The translations under genes and the position numbers were made by a program. This document shows, piece by piece, positions 45,006 to 57,577 of a stretch of DNA of 61,710 nucleotides. Source of the DNA: Thermoflexales bacterium (GTDB lineage Bacteria > Chloroflexota > Anaerolineae > J036 > Brachytrichaceae). Each line of letters starts with the position of its first letter. The stretch's first letter is position 1. Below the pieces are notes generated by a model. That model did no database searches. It was not told where the DNA came from and saw only the letters and a list, made by a program, of their open reading frames with translations. The DNA is taken from contig JAIBCK010000006.1 of NCBI GenBank assembly GCA_019694215.1, positions 1-61,710 of the forward strand, in the 5' to 3' direction.

Positions 45006-47996
45006 ATGCTGACCTTTCAAGATCTCATCCTGACGTTGCACAAGTTCTGGGCCTCGCGCGGCTGCCTGATCTGGCAGCCGCACAACCAGGTGGTGGGTGC
45101 GGGCACACTGAACCCGGCAACCTTCCTGCGCGTGCTGGGTCCCGAACCCTGGAACGTGGCGTATGCCGAACCCTCGGTGCGCCCGGACGACGGCCGCTTC
45201 GGCGAGAACCCGAACCGGATGTACACGCACACGCAGTATCAGGTGATCCTAAAGCCCTCGCCGGCCAATTCGCAGGAGATCTACCTGGAGAGCCTGGCCG
45301 CGATCGGCATCGACCGCGCGCATCATGACATCCGCTTCGTCGAGGACAACTGGGAGTCGCCGGCGCTCGGCGCCTGGGGGCTGGGTTGGGAGGTCTGGCT
45401 GGACGGACTCGAGATCACGCAATACACGTACTTCCAGCAGGCCGGCGGCTTTGACCTGAAGCCGGTCTCGCTGGAACTGACCTATGGCCTGGAGCGCATC
45501 GCGATGTATCTGCAGAATGTGCGCTCGGTGTGGGACCTGCAATACGACGCGTATCGCACCTACGGCGATGTGATGAAGGACACCGAAGTCGAGCGCTGCG
45601 AGTATGCGTTCAACGAGGCCGACGTCGAGATCCTGAATGAGACCTTCGCCAATGCCGAGACGGAATGCAAACGCGCGTTGGACAAGGGTCTGGTCATCCC
45701 CGCCCATGATCTTGTGCTCAACATGTCGCACACCTACAACCTGCTCGACACGCGCGGAGCCGTCGGGGTGACCGAGCGCGCGCGCTACTTCGGGCGGATG
45801 CGCGATCTGGCCCGCCAGGTCGCCGCCCGCTACGTCGAGCAGCGCGAACAGCGCGGGCATCCCTGGCTTGCGAAACCCGCGCCCATGGTGCAGGCCTCGC
45901 CGCGCCCGGCCCGCGCCGCGATCGAGGTCGCCTCCCGCGCCATCGAGACTCCGGCCGAGCTGCTGTTTGAGATCGGGACCGAGGAACTGCCCGCCCGGGA
46001 TGTCCCCCTCGCGCAGGCGCAGCTGGGCAGGGCGCTCACGGCCGCGCTCGACGACGCGCGCATCGATCACGGCGCCGTCACGCTGTTTGCCACCCCGCGC
46101 CGTATCGCCGCGCGCGTGGCCGCGGTGGCCCCTCGTCAGCGTCCGTTGGACGAACTGGTCAAGGGCCCCGGCGCAAAGGGGGCCTTTGATGCAAAGGGGG
46201 CCCCCACCCCGGCCGCAATTGGCTTTGCTCGCCGCTTTGGGCTCGAACCCTCCGCACTGATCGTCAAGGAGGAGAAGGGCGGCAGCTATGTCTTCGCGCC
46301 ACGGCACGAGGACGGGCGCCCGACCGCCGAGGTGCTGCGCGAGGCGCTGCCCAGGGTCGTGGCCGCGATCACCTTCGAGAACACCATGCGCTGGAACGCG
46401 AGCAATGTCGCCTTCAGCCGGCCCCTGGCCTGGTTTGTGGCCCTGCTCGATGATCAAGTGCTGCCATTTGAATACGCGGGAGTGACGAGCGGGCGGACCA
46501 GCCAGGGCCCCCGCGGCGCAGGCAGCCCGGCCTTTGACCTGCGCAGCGCCGCAGACTACGAGACCGCGCTCTCGGCGCAGGGCATTCATGGGCAGATCGA
46601 CGCGCGCCGAAATGAGATCCGCCGCCAGATCGATGCCGTCGCGGCGGGCCTGAACGCCCGCGTGCGCGACGACGCAGGCCTGCTCGACGAGGTGACCAAC
46701 CTGGTCGAGACGCCGACAGCCGTGCTGGGAGATTTTGACAGGGATGCCCTGCGCATCCCGGCGCCGGTGCTGACGACGGTGATGCGCAAGCATCAGCGCT
46801 ACTTCTCGCTGCTCGACGCGGCGAGTGGCGCGCTGCTTCCGCACTTCATCGCCGTGCGCAACGGTGATGCACAACACGTCGATGAAGTACGCGCCGGCAA
46901 TGAAGGCGTGCTACGCGCGCGCTTCGCCGATGCCGGCTACTTCTTCAAGAATGATACGCGCCGCCCGCTCGCGGACTACCTGCCCCGGCTGGCGACGCTG
47001 ACCTTCCAGGCAAAGCTCGGCTCGGTGCTGGACAAGACCCAACGCCTGGTTGCGCTGGTCCCGCGCGTGGCTGCGCTGCTGGGCGCAAGCGCAGCCGACA
47101 CCGAGGTCGCGGTCAAGGCGGCCGGGCTGTGTAAGGCCGACCTTGCGACCAGCATGGTCGTCGATTTCACCTCGCTGCAGGGCGTGATGGGCCGCGAGTA
47201 TCTGCTGCGCGAGGGCGGTGACCCGGCCGTTGCGCAGGCAGTGTATGAGCATTACCTGCCTCAGGGTGCCGGTGACCCCGCGCCAAGCACGATGCCCGGC
47301 CTGATCGTCGGCCTCGCCGACCGGCTCGACAGCCTGGCGGGTCTGTTCGCGGTGGGCCTGGCGCCCAAGGGCTCGTCGGATCCCTTCGCCCTGCGCCGCG
47401 CGGCGATCGGCGCCGCCACGAACTTGGTCAGCGCCGGCAAGTCGTTCAGCCTGCGCGCCGGGCTCGAAGCCGCCGCGTCGTTGCTGCCCGTCAAGGCCAC
47501 GCCAGAGGCGCTGGCGGCCGCGCGTGCCTTCCTCATCGAGCGCCAGCGCGCGGCGCTGCAGGATGGCGGGTATCGCTACGATGTCGTCGACGCGGTGCTG
47601 GCCGAACAGGGCGATGACCCGTGGGCGGCGCAGCAGGCGGTGGAGCAGTTGAGCGCCGTGGTCGGCGCCGGGGACTGGGGCGTGCTGTTGCCGGCTTTCT
47701 CACGTTGTGCGCGGATCGTCAAGTCGGCGACGGGCGCGGGCGTCGCGCCAACACCGGATCCCGATCCCGCCTCGCAGACGCTGGCTGCGGCCCTGGATGG
47801 CACAACCAAACCTGCTGACCTGCTCGGATTCGCGCAGGCGCTGCGCGGGCTGGTGCCGGCCATCAACGCCTTCTTCGACAAGGTGATGGTGATGGCCGAG
47901 GACCCGGGGTTGCGCTCGGCGCGCCTGGGCCTGGTCGGGCGCGTGGCCGCCCTGCCCGCCGGCCTGGCTGACCTGAGCCGGTTGGAAGGGTTTTAG
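45006..47996 (+). CDS. glyQS: Glycyl-tRNA synthetase, alpha and beta subunits fused
   Basis: A 996-residue single chain. Residues 1-292 are the GlyQ catalytic domain ([73 protein letters not shown]). After a short linker, residues about 315-996 are GlyS ([12 protein letters not shown], and a C-terminal helical region). Fused chains are known from some Chloroflexota, Chlamydia and others. It charges tRNA-Gly. Divergent from the MFS gene; convergent with pyrG. Confidence 0.95.
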   Translation: MLTFQDLILTLHKFWASRGCLIWQPHNQVVGAGTLNPATFLRVLGPEPWNVAYAEPSVRPDDGRFGENPNRMYTHTQYQVILKPSPANSQEIYLESLAAIGIDRAHHDIRFVEDNWESPALGAWGLGWEVWLDGLEITQYTYFQQAGGFDLKPVSLELTYGLERIAMYLQNVRSVWDLQYDAYRTYGDVMKDTEVERCEYAFNEADVEILNETFANAETECKRALDKGLVIPAHDLVLNMSHTYNLLDTRGAVGVTERARYFGRMRDLARQVAARYVEQREQRGHPWLAKPAPMVQASPRPARAAIEVASRAIETPAELLFEIGTEELPARDVPLAQAQLGRALTAALDDARIDHGAVTLFATPRRIAARVAAVAPRQRPLDELVKGPGAKGAFDAKGAPTPAAIGFARRFGLEPSALIVKEEKGGSYVFAPRHEDGRPTAEVLREALPRVVAAITFENTMRWNASNVAFSRPLAWFVALLDDQVLPFEYAGVTSGRTSQGPRGAGSPAFDLRSAADYETALSAQGIHGQIDARRNEIRRQIDAVAAGLNARVRDDAGLLDEVTNLVETPTAVLGDFDRDALRIPAPVLTTVMRKHQRYFSLLDAASGALLPHFIAVRNGDAQHVDEVRAGNEGVLRARFADAGYFFKNDTRRPLADYLPRLATLTFQAKLGSVLDKTQRLVALVPRVAALLGASAADTEVAVKAAGLCKADLATSMVVDFTSLQGVMGREYLLREGGDPAVAQAVYEHYLPQGAGDPAPSTMPGLIVGLADRLDSLAGLFAVGLAPKGSSDPFALRRAAIGAATNLVSAGKSFSLRAGLEAAASLLPVKATPEALAAARAFLIERQRAALQDGGYRYDVVDAVLAEQGDDPWAAQQAVEQLSAVVGAGDWGVLLPAFSRCARIVKSATGAGVAPTPDPDPASQTLAAALDGTTKPADLLGFAQALRGLVPAINAFFDKVMVMAEDPGLRSARLGLVGRVAALPAGLADLSRLEGF

Positions 47997-48068
47997 GCTG
48001 AGCTGCCCGCGGGCCGCCGTTGTGCGACGCGGTGCGCGGCTCAATATGCGGTCTGCGGTCGGCCGGCG

Positions 48069-49673
48069 TTACGTCGCTTTCTCCACGCACGCCTCGATAA
48101 AGGCGTTGAACATGGGGTGCGGGCGATTCGGCCGGCTCTTGAACTCCGGGTGAAATTGGCTGCCCATCATGAAGATGTGATCGCGCAACTCGCTGATCTC
48201 GACCAGCTTGTCATCCGGTGACACGCCGCTAAACGTCATGCCCGCCTCGGAGAACGCTTTGCGGAAGGCGTTGTTGAACTCCCAGCGGTGGCGATGGCGC
48301 TCCTGAACGATCTCCTGTCCGTACGCCGCGCGCGCCTTGCTGCCTTCCTTGAGGTGACACGGATACACGCCCAGGCGCATTGTGCCGCCCATGTCCGAGA
48401 TGTCACGCTGGTCGACCATCAGGTCGATGATGGGATACGGCGTGCTGTGGTTGAACTCGGTGCTGTTTGCGCCGGGCATCTTCAGCACGTTGCGGGCATA
48501 TTCGATGCACATCACCTGCATGCCCAGGCACAGCCCGAGATACGGCACGTCATGCTCGCGCGCGAACTGCGCGGCGCGGATCTTGCCCTCGATGCCGCGA
48601 TAGCCAAAGCCACCCGGGACGACGATCCCGCCGACCCCTGCGAGCAGGGCATCGCCCTCGCCGTGTTCGAGCGCCTCCGAGTTGACCCAGCGCACTTCGA
48701 CGTTGCGGTCGTTGGCGATCCCGGCGTGAAACAGCGCCTCACGCACGCTGATGTAGGCGTCGTGCAGCTCGACATACTTGCCGACGATCGCAACCTCGAG
48801 CGAGGGCTTCGGCGCATTGACGCGGTCGACCAGCGCCGACCACTCGGACAGATCGGAAGCGGCCGGGCCGTTCAGGTGCAGGCGCGCGCAGATCAGGTCG
48901 CCAAAGCCAAGCCGCTCCAGCGCCAGCGGCACTTCGTACAGGTTTGACACCGTCGGCATGGGCAGCACAGCCTCGTTGTCGACGTCGCAGAACATCGCCA
49001 CCTTCTCACGAATGTCATCGTCGATGGGCATGTCCGAGCGCAGGATGATCGCGTCCGGCCGGATGCCCAACCCGCGCAGGTCGCGCACGCTGTGCTGGGT
49101 GGGCTTTGTCTTGACTTCACCGGTTGCTCCGACCAGAGGCAGGAAGGTGACGTGACAGTAGAAGGAGTTGTCGCGGCCGACATCCTTGCGCATCTGGCGG
49201 ATGGCTTCGAGATGGGGCATGGCCTCGATGTCGCCCACGGTGCCCCCCACCTCGACGATGACGACATCGGCGCCGCTGTTCTTCGCCACCAGCCCGATCC
49301 GGCGCTTGATCTCATTGGTCACATGGGGGACCACCTGGATGGTCTTGCCCAGAAAGTCGCCGCGCCGCTCGCGGGTGAGGATCTCGTTGTAGACCTGCCC
49401 CGTTGTGACGTTGCAGGCGCGGACCATGTTCTCGTCCGTGAAGCGCTCGTAGTGGCCGAGGTCGAGGTCGGTCTCGGCGCCATCCTCGGTCACGAAGACC
49501 TCGCCATGCTCGTAGGGCGACATCGTGCCTGGATCAACGTTGAGATAGGGGTCGAGTTTCTGGATCGAGACGCGCAGACCGCGCGCCTTGAGGACGCGCC
49601 CGATGGCGGCGGCGGTCACGCCCTTGCCCACCGAACTCACGACGCCGCCGGTGCAGAAGATGTATTTGGTCAT
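48069..49673 (-). CDS. pyrG: CTP synthase
   Basis: A 534-residue protein. The amidoligase domain begins MTKYIFCTGGVVSSVGKGVTAA with ATP-binding residues, and the C-terminal glutamine amidotransferase domain has the catalytic Cys in GLCLGMQ (near 383) and the His-Glu pair in QFHPEFKS (near 508). It makes CTP from UTP and glutamine. It begins 24 bases after the P-type ATPase stop on the same strand and shows no promoter of its own. Confidence 0.97.
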   Translation of the reverse strand: MTKYIFCTGGVVSSVGKGVTAAAIGRVLKARGLRVSIQKLDPYLNVDPGTMSPYEHGEVFVTEDGAETDLDLGHYERFTDENMVRACNVTTGQVYNEILTRERRGDFLGKTIQVVPHVTNEIKRRIGLVAKNSGADVVIVEVGGTVGDIEAMPHLEAIRQMRKDVGRDNSFYCHVTFLPLVGATGEVKTKPTQHSVRDLRGLGIRPDAIILRSDMPIDDDIREKVAMFCDVDNEAVLPMPTVSNLYEVPLALERLGFGDLICARLHLNGPAASDLSEWSALVDRVNAPKPSLEVAIVGKYVELHDAYISVREALFHAGIANDRNVEVRWVNSEALEHGEGDALLAGVGGIVVPGGFGYRGIEGKIRAAQFAREHDVPYLGLCLGMQVMCIEYARNVLKMPGANSTEFNHSTPYPIIDLMVDQRDISDMGGTMRLGVYPCHLKEGSKARAAYGQEIVQERHRHRWEFNNAFRKAFSEAGMTFSGVSPDDKLVEISELRDHIFMMGSQFHPEFKSRPNRPHPMFNAFIEACVEKAT

Positions 49674-49697
49674 GGTGTGTTGTCTTGTAGGAAAGGG

Positions 49698-52196
49698 TCA
49701 ATCGTGTTGCAGCGCGCGGAAGATGCGCCGCGCATAGGCGCCATACAACAGCGCGCGCATGGCCAGAGCGCCGAGCAGCGGCAGCCCGACCACGAGCACC
49801 CACTGCCAGGGCGTGAGCAGCTCGATATTGAAGAGGTTCAGCCGATCAAAGGCCTCCGGAAGCGGCAAACCGAGAATGGCCCGGCCCGAGAACGGGATCA
49901 CAAACGGGAAGCCCAGACCAACGATCAATAGCAGGGTGCCCGCCAGGACCGCGCGTGGGTGTTTGCGGATCGAACCGAACGAGAAGAAGTTGACGCCCAT
50001 CGTGTCGAGCATGACATGCAGGGCGTAGTGCAAGTTGGTCAGCGCAAAGACGGTCCGAGAGGCGCGCAGGGGATCGCCCATCTGGGCCGAGATGATGTAC
50101 GCGGCCGCACATACCACCGCGCCAACGGCCCCGACACCGATGCTGTAGCCAAGCACGCCGCGCGAGAACCCTCGCGTGTAGTTCGGGATGAGCCAGCCAA
50201 AGGCCAGCGCCAGACAGGGGATGCCAACTGTCACCGTGGTGATCCAGCTGATCTGGCGGGGGTCGGCGGGAAAGGGCAGGCTGACAAACTCGGCAAACAG
50301 GATCGCCAGAATCGTCAGCGCGTTCTTGGTCAGATACAGCTTGGCCGAAGCCATCACCTTCTGGATGATGTCCTGCCCTTCCGCCAGCGCGCGCGGCAAG
50401 GCGCTCATCGTGTTCTTGAGCAGGATGAGCTCACTGACATCGCGGGCGATGGGCGCGCCGTCGTTCATCGCAATGGCGAGGCGGGAGGCTTTCAGCGCCG
50501 GCACATCGTTGACGCCGTCGCCGACCATGGCCACGTATTCGCCGTGGCGGGTAAGCGTCTCGATGATGCGCCGCTTGGTCTCGGGCGTGATGCGGGCGAA
50601 GAGGGCGTGCTCGCGCACCGCCGTATCGAAGTGGGCGGGATCGACATCGCCGAGCTCGCGTTCCGTGATGACCCGGTCGCTCGTCAACCCGGCCTGTCCG
50701 GCAATGGCACGCACCGTACCCGCGTTGTCGCCCGAGATCACGATGACGCGGACTCCGGCCTGCGCGAAGGCCTTCATCGTTGCGACGATGTCCGGCCGAA
50801 TCTCATCGCGGATGACCGCCAACGCCAACGGTTCGAGGGCGCGGCGGTGCTCGAGCACCAGCGTCGGATCGTCGCCTTCATCACGCACCGCGACGACGAC
50901 CCGGAGGCCCTCGGCGGTGAGCGCTGCGACGCGGTCGAGGGCGTCACGGTGCGCGTCACTGCTGCGGTCCAGCAGCACATCGGGCGCACCCAACGCAAGA
51001 ACATGGCATCCAGCGGGTGCGCTTTCAAAGGCCAGGGCGCCATACTTGCGCGCAGAGCTGAAAGCGACCTCATGGCATGCGCGGGCCGCGTTGACAGGTG
51101 CCCCCACCCCCTCGGAGATGGCCTGGGCGGTGCTGTTGCGATACGCCACCCCTGCCGCGTATTGCGCCAGGGCCTGGCGAGCGTCCTCGACGCTGTGCCT
51201 GCCAAGCGGGATGACGTCTACCAGCCGCAGGTGATTCTGTGTGAGGGTGCCAGTCTTATCCACGCACACAGTCGTGACATTGCCCATGCTCTCGACGGCG
51301 TTGATGCGTTGAACGAGGGTGTCGAAGCGGGCCATACGGACGGCCCCAACGCTGAGCGATACCGTGATGGCCAGGATCAGCCCGGCTGGCACGAAGCTAG
51401 TGATGATGACGGTGACGTGACGCAGGGTGTCGATGAGCGGCTCGTGCCGGTTCTGGCCGGAGATCAGCTGCAGCGCGGCGATGACGGCCATGACGACGAC
51501 GAGCACTTCGATGACGGCGTTGACGCGGATCTGGAGCGGCGTGCGCGTCTCGCGGCTGCCGCGCGCGGTGAGCGTCAGGGCATTCGCATAACTGTTTTTG
51601 CCAACCTTCTCGGCTATCATGACGCCGTTGCCGGCGGCCACGAAGGTGCCGCTGCGGAGGTCATCGCCCAGCGCCTTGGGGGCCAGGTCGCTTTCGCCGG
51701 TCAGCAGGCTCTCGTCCAGCTCGAGCGCGGTGCCCTGGACGACGGGGCCATCAACCGGCACGCGGTCGCCCGGTGCCAGCACAACGAGGTCGTCCTGCAC
51801 GATCTGGTCAGCGTCCAACGTGCGGGACACACCCTCGCGAATCACGGTGGCCTTGCGCACGGCAAGCGCGGCAAGCCGGTCGAGTGCGCGCTTTGCGCGC
51901 AGCTCTTGAAAGACGCCGACAAGGATGTTGACCGCCACCGTGCCGCCGGAGAACAGCGCATCCCCAAGGACGCTGCGTCGCACGGCGGACGGCGCACTCA
52001 GGCTGATGGCGTAGAGGGCGGCCAGCGTGATGAAGAGTACGACGTTAAAGACCGTGAAAACGTTCTCGCGCAGGATGTCCCACACGGAGCGGGCGCTCTT
52101 GACGGTGAAGGTGTTGCGCTGACCGCTCGCGGCGCGCTGCTGGGCGTCCGCTTCGGTCAGGCCGGTCAATGGGGAGACAACTGGCGCGATAGTCAT
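49698..52196 (-). CDS. P-type cation-transporting ATPase
   Basis: An 832-residue protein. Order: two N-terminal helices, actuator domain with LTGES (about 167), TM4 with the ion-site sequence SFVPAGLIL (about 268), phosphorylation site DKTGTLTQN (about 315), nucleotide-binding domain, hinge MVGDGVNDVPALK (about 560) and six C-terminal helices. The short length and lack of a heavy-metal-binding head place it near the CtpE/P2-like group; the usual PEGL in TM4 is PAGL here, so ion choice is uncertain. A TATAAT box is 23 bases upstream. Confidence 0.88.
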   Translation of the reverse strand: MTIAPVVSPLTGLTEADAQQRAASGQRNTFTVKSARSVWDILRENVFTVFNVVLFITLAALYAISLSAPSAVRRSVLGDALFSGGTVAVNILVGVFQELRAKRALDRLAALAVRKATVIREGVSRTLDADQIVQDDLVVLAPGDRVPVDGPVVQGTALELDESLLTGESDLAPKALGDDLRSGTFVAAGNGVMIAEKVGKNSYANALTLTARGSRETRTPLQIRVNAVIEVLVVVMAVIAALQLISGQNRHEPLIDTLRHVTVIITSFVPAGLILAITVSLSVGAVRMARFDTLVQRINAVESMGNVTTVCVDKTGTLTQNHLRLVDVIPLGRHSVEDARQALAQYAAGVAYRNSTAQAISEGVGAPVNAARACHEVAFSSARKYGALAFESAPAGCHVLALGAPDVLLDRSSDAHRDALDRVAALTAEGLRVVVAVRDEGDDPTLVLEHRRALEPLALAVIRDEIRPDIVATMKAFAQAGVRVIVISGDNAGTVRAIAGQAGLTSDRVITERELGDVDPAHFDTAVREHALFARITPETKRRIIETLTRHGEYVAMVGDGVNDVPALKASRLAIAMNDGAPIARDVSELILLKNTMSALPRALAEGQDIIQKVMASAKLYLTKNALTILAILFAEFVSLPFPADPRQISWITTVTVGIPCLALAFGWLIPNYTRGFSRGVLGYSIGVGAVGAVVCAAAYIISAQMGDPLRASRTVFALTNLHYALHVMLDTMGVNFFSFGSIRKHPRAVLAGTLLLIVGLGFPFVIPFSGRAILGLPLPEAFDRLNLFNIELLTPWQWVLVVGLPLLGALAMRALLYGAYARRIFRALQHD

Positions 52197-52219
52197 GTCG
52201 CGTCCCGTTGGGACAAGGG

Positions 52220-52225
52220 ATTATA
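52220..52225 (-). promoter_or_regulatory. -10 box TATAAT for the P-type ATPase gene
   Basis: Perfect TATAAT on the minus strand, 23 bases from ATG 52196, giving a leader of about 15 bases. It probably also drives pyrG. Confidence 0.55.
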
Positions 52226-52274
52226 CGGGAGTCGGCGTTGGGGTACGCAGCGTCATGCGTTTGGGGCGTGCACG

Positions 52275-52578
52275 GTCTGCCGTCCGCCGTCCGCGGTCCC
52301 TATCAACAGAAGAACGAAGGGACGATGCGGAACGAAGGGGAGATGTTGGCCGTTCGCTCCCCACCGGCTCGTATCTGCTTCGGTCTTCCGTCGCCCGTCT
52401 TCGGTCAACCGCCATCTGCCGTCCGCCGTCCGCGGTCCCTATCAACAGAAGAACGAAGGCACGCTGTTCCTCCGAACCGTCGTCCCTTCGTTCTTCTCTT
52501 GAAAGCCGGAAACTGCGCTCAGCGATCCCAGCCCGGCTGTACCTGCTTCGGTCTTCGGTCGACCGTCCTCGGTCTCTC
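52275..52578. repeat. Heptamer repeat copies, opposite orientation to the left block
   Basis: 7-base units beginning GTC or GCC: 52275-52302 (4 units), 52383-52438 (8 units) and 52551-52578 (4 units). The core CAACAGAAGAACGAAGG, the complement of the left-block core, occurs at 52304-52321 and 52443-52459. A third core copy at 52484-52501 faces the other way, making a 17-base inverted repeat (one mismatch) with the 52443 copy. Confidence 0.8.
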
Positions 52579-52589
52579 GCCAGCCTGCG

Positions 52590-55406
<2,817 letters not shown>

Positions 55407-55448
55407 GTTTTTGTTCGCTCCTGAACAGAATTGCGAGGAAACCTCGTC

Positions 55449-55454
55449 ATTTTA
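55449..55454 (-). promoter_or_regulatory. -10 box TAAAAT for ppdK
   Basis: Minus-strand TAAAAT, 42 bases from ATG 55406; together with the AGGAG site this gives a conventional leader, unlike most genes here. Confidence 0.45.
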
Positions 55455-55595
55455 ACTGCGTGGCCGTGGCATCCGGGCCAGCGGCGAGGGTGGCTTGTCT
55501 TACGCACAGGACCCGCCTCGTGGTGGGCCAATGCAACATCATACGCGTCCAGCACACGCCCGTCCACAGCCAGGTGGCCGGCCAACCGGTCAGAA

Positions 55596-57254
55596 TCAGC
55601 GCGCCGGTGTCGGGACCGCGCTGCGCTCCACCCAGTCGCCGACGTTGCGCAGTCGGTCGGACGGGTAGCTCATCACACCGACCTGTGCGCCGGAGATGCG
55701 GCTCGAGACCCCAAACGAATACGTCGGGTAGTAGAGCAGCAACGCGGGCAGGTCCTCCGCAAATGCTTCCTGGAATTTGCGATACAGATCAAAGCGACGG
55801 GCGCGATCGCTCGTGCTGCGGGCGGCATCGAGCCAGTCACTGACATCCTTGTTGTCGTAGCCGGTGTAGTTCTGGCCGCGCACCGCCTGGCTGCTGTGCC
55901 AGAAGGTGTACTGGTCCGGGTCGCCCTCCAGCGGGACCTCGACCAGGGCCACTTGAAACTGGCGCGTGGCAAGGTAGTCGCGCTCGAGGTTGCGGCCGAC
56001 CGGCTGCGCGGCCACCTGGATGCCCAACGCACGCCACTGCTCCACGACGGCATCCGCGACGGCCTTGCGGGCGGGATCATCGGCATGCAGCAGGGTGAAG
56101 GCGATGGCTTCACCGTCCTTCAGCCAGAAGGGCTGATTCGAGCGCGGGTCGGTGGCCAGCTCATAGCCGGCATTGCGCAGGAGCTGACGGGCCAGCTCGG
56201 GGTCATAGCCATACTTGCGCACGCCGCTGGCATACGCCCAGGTGTCCGGGATGAAGGGCGTGTCCGCCACGACGCCCTGCCGACCCAGCGCGTCACGCAC
56301 GATGCGCTCACGATCGAGGGCGTACATCAGCGCCTGCCGCACGGACTTGTCGGCCAGCGCGACGGTGCCACTGTCCTTGCGCGTGTTGAGCAGCAAGGCC
56401 GTGTAGCGCGTCATCTTGGCGGTGTAGAGCGTCAGCCCGGGCATGCCCGTCGCACGCGCCTGATCTTCGAGCGTGAGGCGGGCGACACCTTCCACTTCGC
56501 CACTGCGAAAGGCGTCCAAAGCGGCGGCGGTGTTGGCGTAGTAGCGGAACGTCAGCCGCGTAAGCGCGGGCTTCGCGCCGTAGTAGCCGCGATACGGCTC
56601 CAGTGTCACGGCCGAGACGCGGCTGCCGGCCGTCTGCGCTTCCACCAACCGCCAAGGGCCGCTGCCAATGGGCTGCAGATTGAACTGCGCCTGCGGCAGT
56701 GCACGCGCCGCCGTCCCGGTCAGGATGTGGCGCGGCAGGATGCCAACGGTGAGGTAGTCCAGGAAGCCGGCATAGGGCTGCCCGAGCACAAAGCGCAGGG
56801 TGTTGTCGTCCAAAATGGTCGCGGAGACCGTCCCCCACGCGGCGCCCTGATCGGCCCGCCCGGGGAACTCCGGCGATTGCAGCATGCCGACGGTGAAGAG
56901 CACGTCATCGACCGTGACCGGTTTGCCGTCATGCCAGGTGGCATCCGTACGAAGCTTGATCGTGTACGTTATGCCATCCTCAGAGATCGACCAGGTCGAG
57001 GCCAGATCCGGCACGACATCGCCGGCCTCGTTCATCCGCCCCAGCCCGCTGAAGATCAGCGCACACAGGTCGCGGTCGGCCTCGTTCAGCGCGCACAGCA
57101 GAGGGTTGATGGCCTGCGGTGCGCCCGCGACGCCCTCGGTGTAGGTGGCTCCGGTGGGGCGCGCGATGCGCGGTGCGACGAGCTGGAGGACGATCAGCGC
57201 GATTGCCACAATGCCCACGATGAGGAGCAAGAGCGGCAAGCGAAAGGATCGCAC
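55596..57254 (-). CDS. ABC transporter solute-binding protein, family 5, membrane-anchored
   Basis: A 552-residue protein with one N-terminal hydrophobic helix (about 5-28) and no lipobox. TYTIKLRTDATWHDGKPVTVDDVLFTVGM (near 100-130) is the family signature. It binds peptides or similar solutes. No transporter partner genes are near; a lipoprotein paralogue is at 14555-16477. The start is GTG 57254, without an obvious ribosome binding site; secG is 54 bases upstream and on the same strand. Confidence 0.85.
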   Translation of the reverse strand: MRSFRLPLLLLIVGIVAIALIVLQLVAPRIARPTGATYTEGVAGAPQAINPLLCALNEADRDLCALIFSGLGRMNEAGDVVPDLASTWSISEDGITYTIKLRTDATWHDGKPVTVDDVLFTVGMLQSPEFPGRADQGAAWGTVSATILDDNTLRFVLGQPYAGFLDYLTVGILPRHILTGTAARALPQAQFNLQPIGSGPWRLVEAQTAGSRVSAVTLEPYRGYYGAKPALTRLTFRYYANTAAALDAFRSGEVEGVARLTLEDQARATGMPGLTLYTAKMTRYTALLLNTRKDSGTVALADKSVRQALMYALDRERIVRDALGRQGVVADTPFIPDTWAYASGVRKYGYDPELARQLLRNAGYELATDPRSNQPFWLKDGEAIAFTLLHADDPARKAVADAVVEQWRALGIQVAAQPVGRNLERDYLATRQFQVALVEVPLEGDPDQYTFWHSSQAVRGQNYTGYDNKDVSDWLDAARSTSDRARRFDLYRKFQEAFAEDLPALLLYYPTYSFGVSSRISGAQVGVMSYPSDRLRNVGDWVERSAVPTPAR

Positions 57255-57308
57255 GGGGAAGAGGCGAGCCCGCCCACGGCGGGGCGGGATCGAGAAGCGC
57301 GCTCGGGA

Positions 57309-57548
57309 CTAGGCCGCCGGCGGCGTCGAGATGACGACGTTGACGATGCAGAGGATGAAGAACGCGATGGCCATGAAGACGGTGATGGTGAAAAGCAGGC
57401 GATCGACCCCGCGCCGGGTCTGATAGACCGACTGGGCACCGCCGAAGACACCGCCCAACTCCTCGCCCTTGCTCTGCAGCAGCACGGCCCCGATCAGTGC
57501 AATGGCCAGCACGATCTGCGCAATGGCCAGAAAGGTGTTCATGATCAT
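57309..57548 (-). CDS. secG: Protein translocase subunit SecG
   Basis: A 79-residue protein with two hydrophobic helices (about 4-24 and 53-74) and the loop LQSKGEELGGVFGGAQSVYQTRRG, characteristic of SecG. It assists SecYE in export. ATG 57548 is followed at codon 3 by another ATG; the first sits 9 bases after a perfect TATAAT, suggesting a leaderless message. Confidence 0.92.
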   Translation of the reverse strand: MIMNTFLAIAQIVLAIALIGAVLLQSKGEELGGVFGGAQSVYQTRRGVDRLLFTITVFMAIAFFILCIVNVVISTPPAA

Positions 57549-57557
57549 AGTCCGCCG

Positions 57558-57563
57558 ATTATA
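57558..57563 (-). promoter_or_regulatory. -10 box TATAAT for secG
   Basis: Minus-strand TATAAT, 9 bases before ATG 57548, in the 29-base gap after the CAP-domain gene. Confidence 0.6.
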
Positions 57564-57577
57564 CCGGTCGCGACCGC

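Larger units (their letters stand above)
52197..52589. other. Non-coding interval with heptamer repeats and an inverted repeat
   Basis: 393 bases between the P-type ATPase start and the ppdK stop (both minus strand). It contains the ATPase promoter at its left end and otherwise the same repeat family as 11435-11795, in the opposite orientation. I see no gene. Confidence 0.75.

Noticed and set aside
49959-52502. 847-codon plus-strand open frame
   Set aside because: Antisense of the P-type ATPase; its translation has low-complexity His/Asp/Arg composition and no family features.
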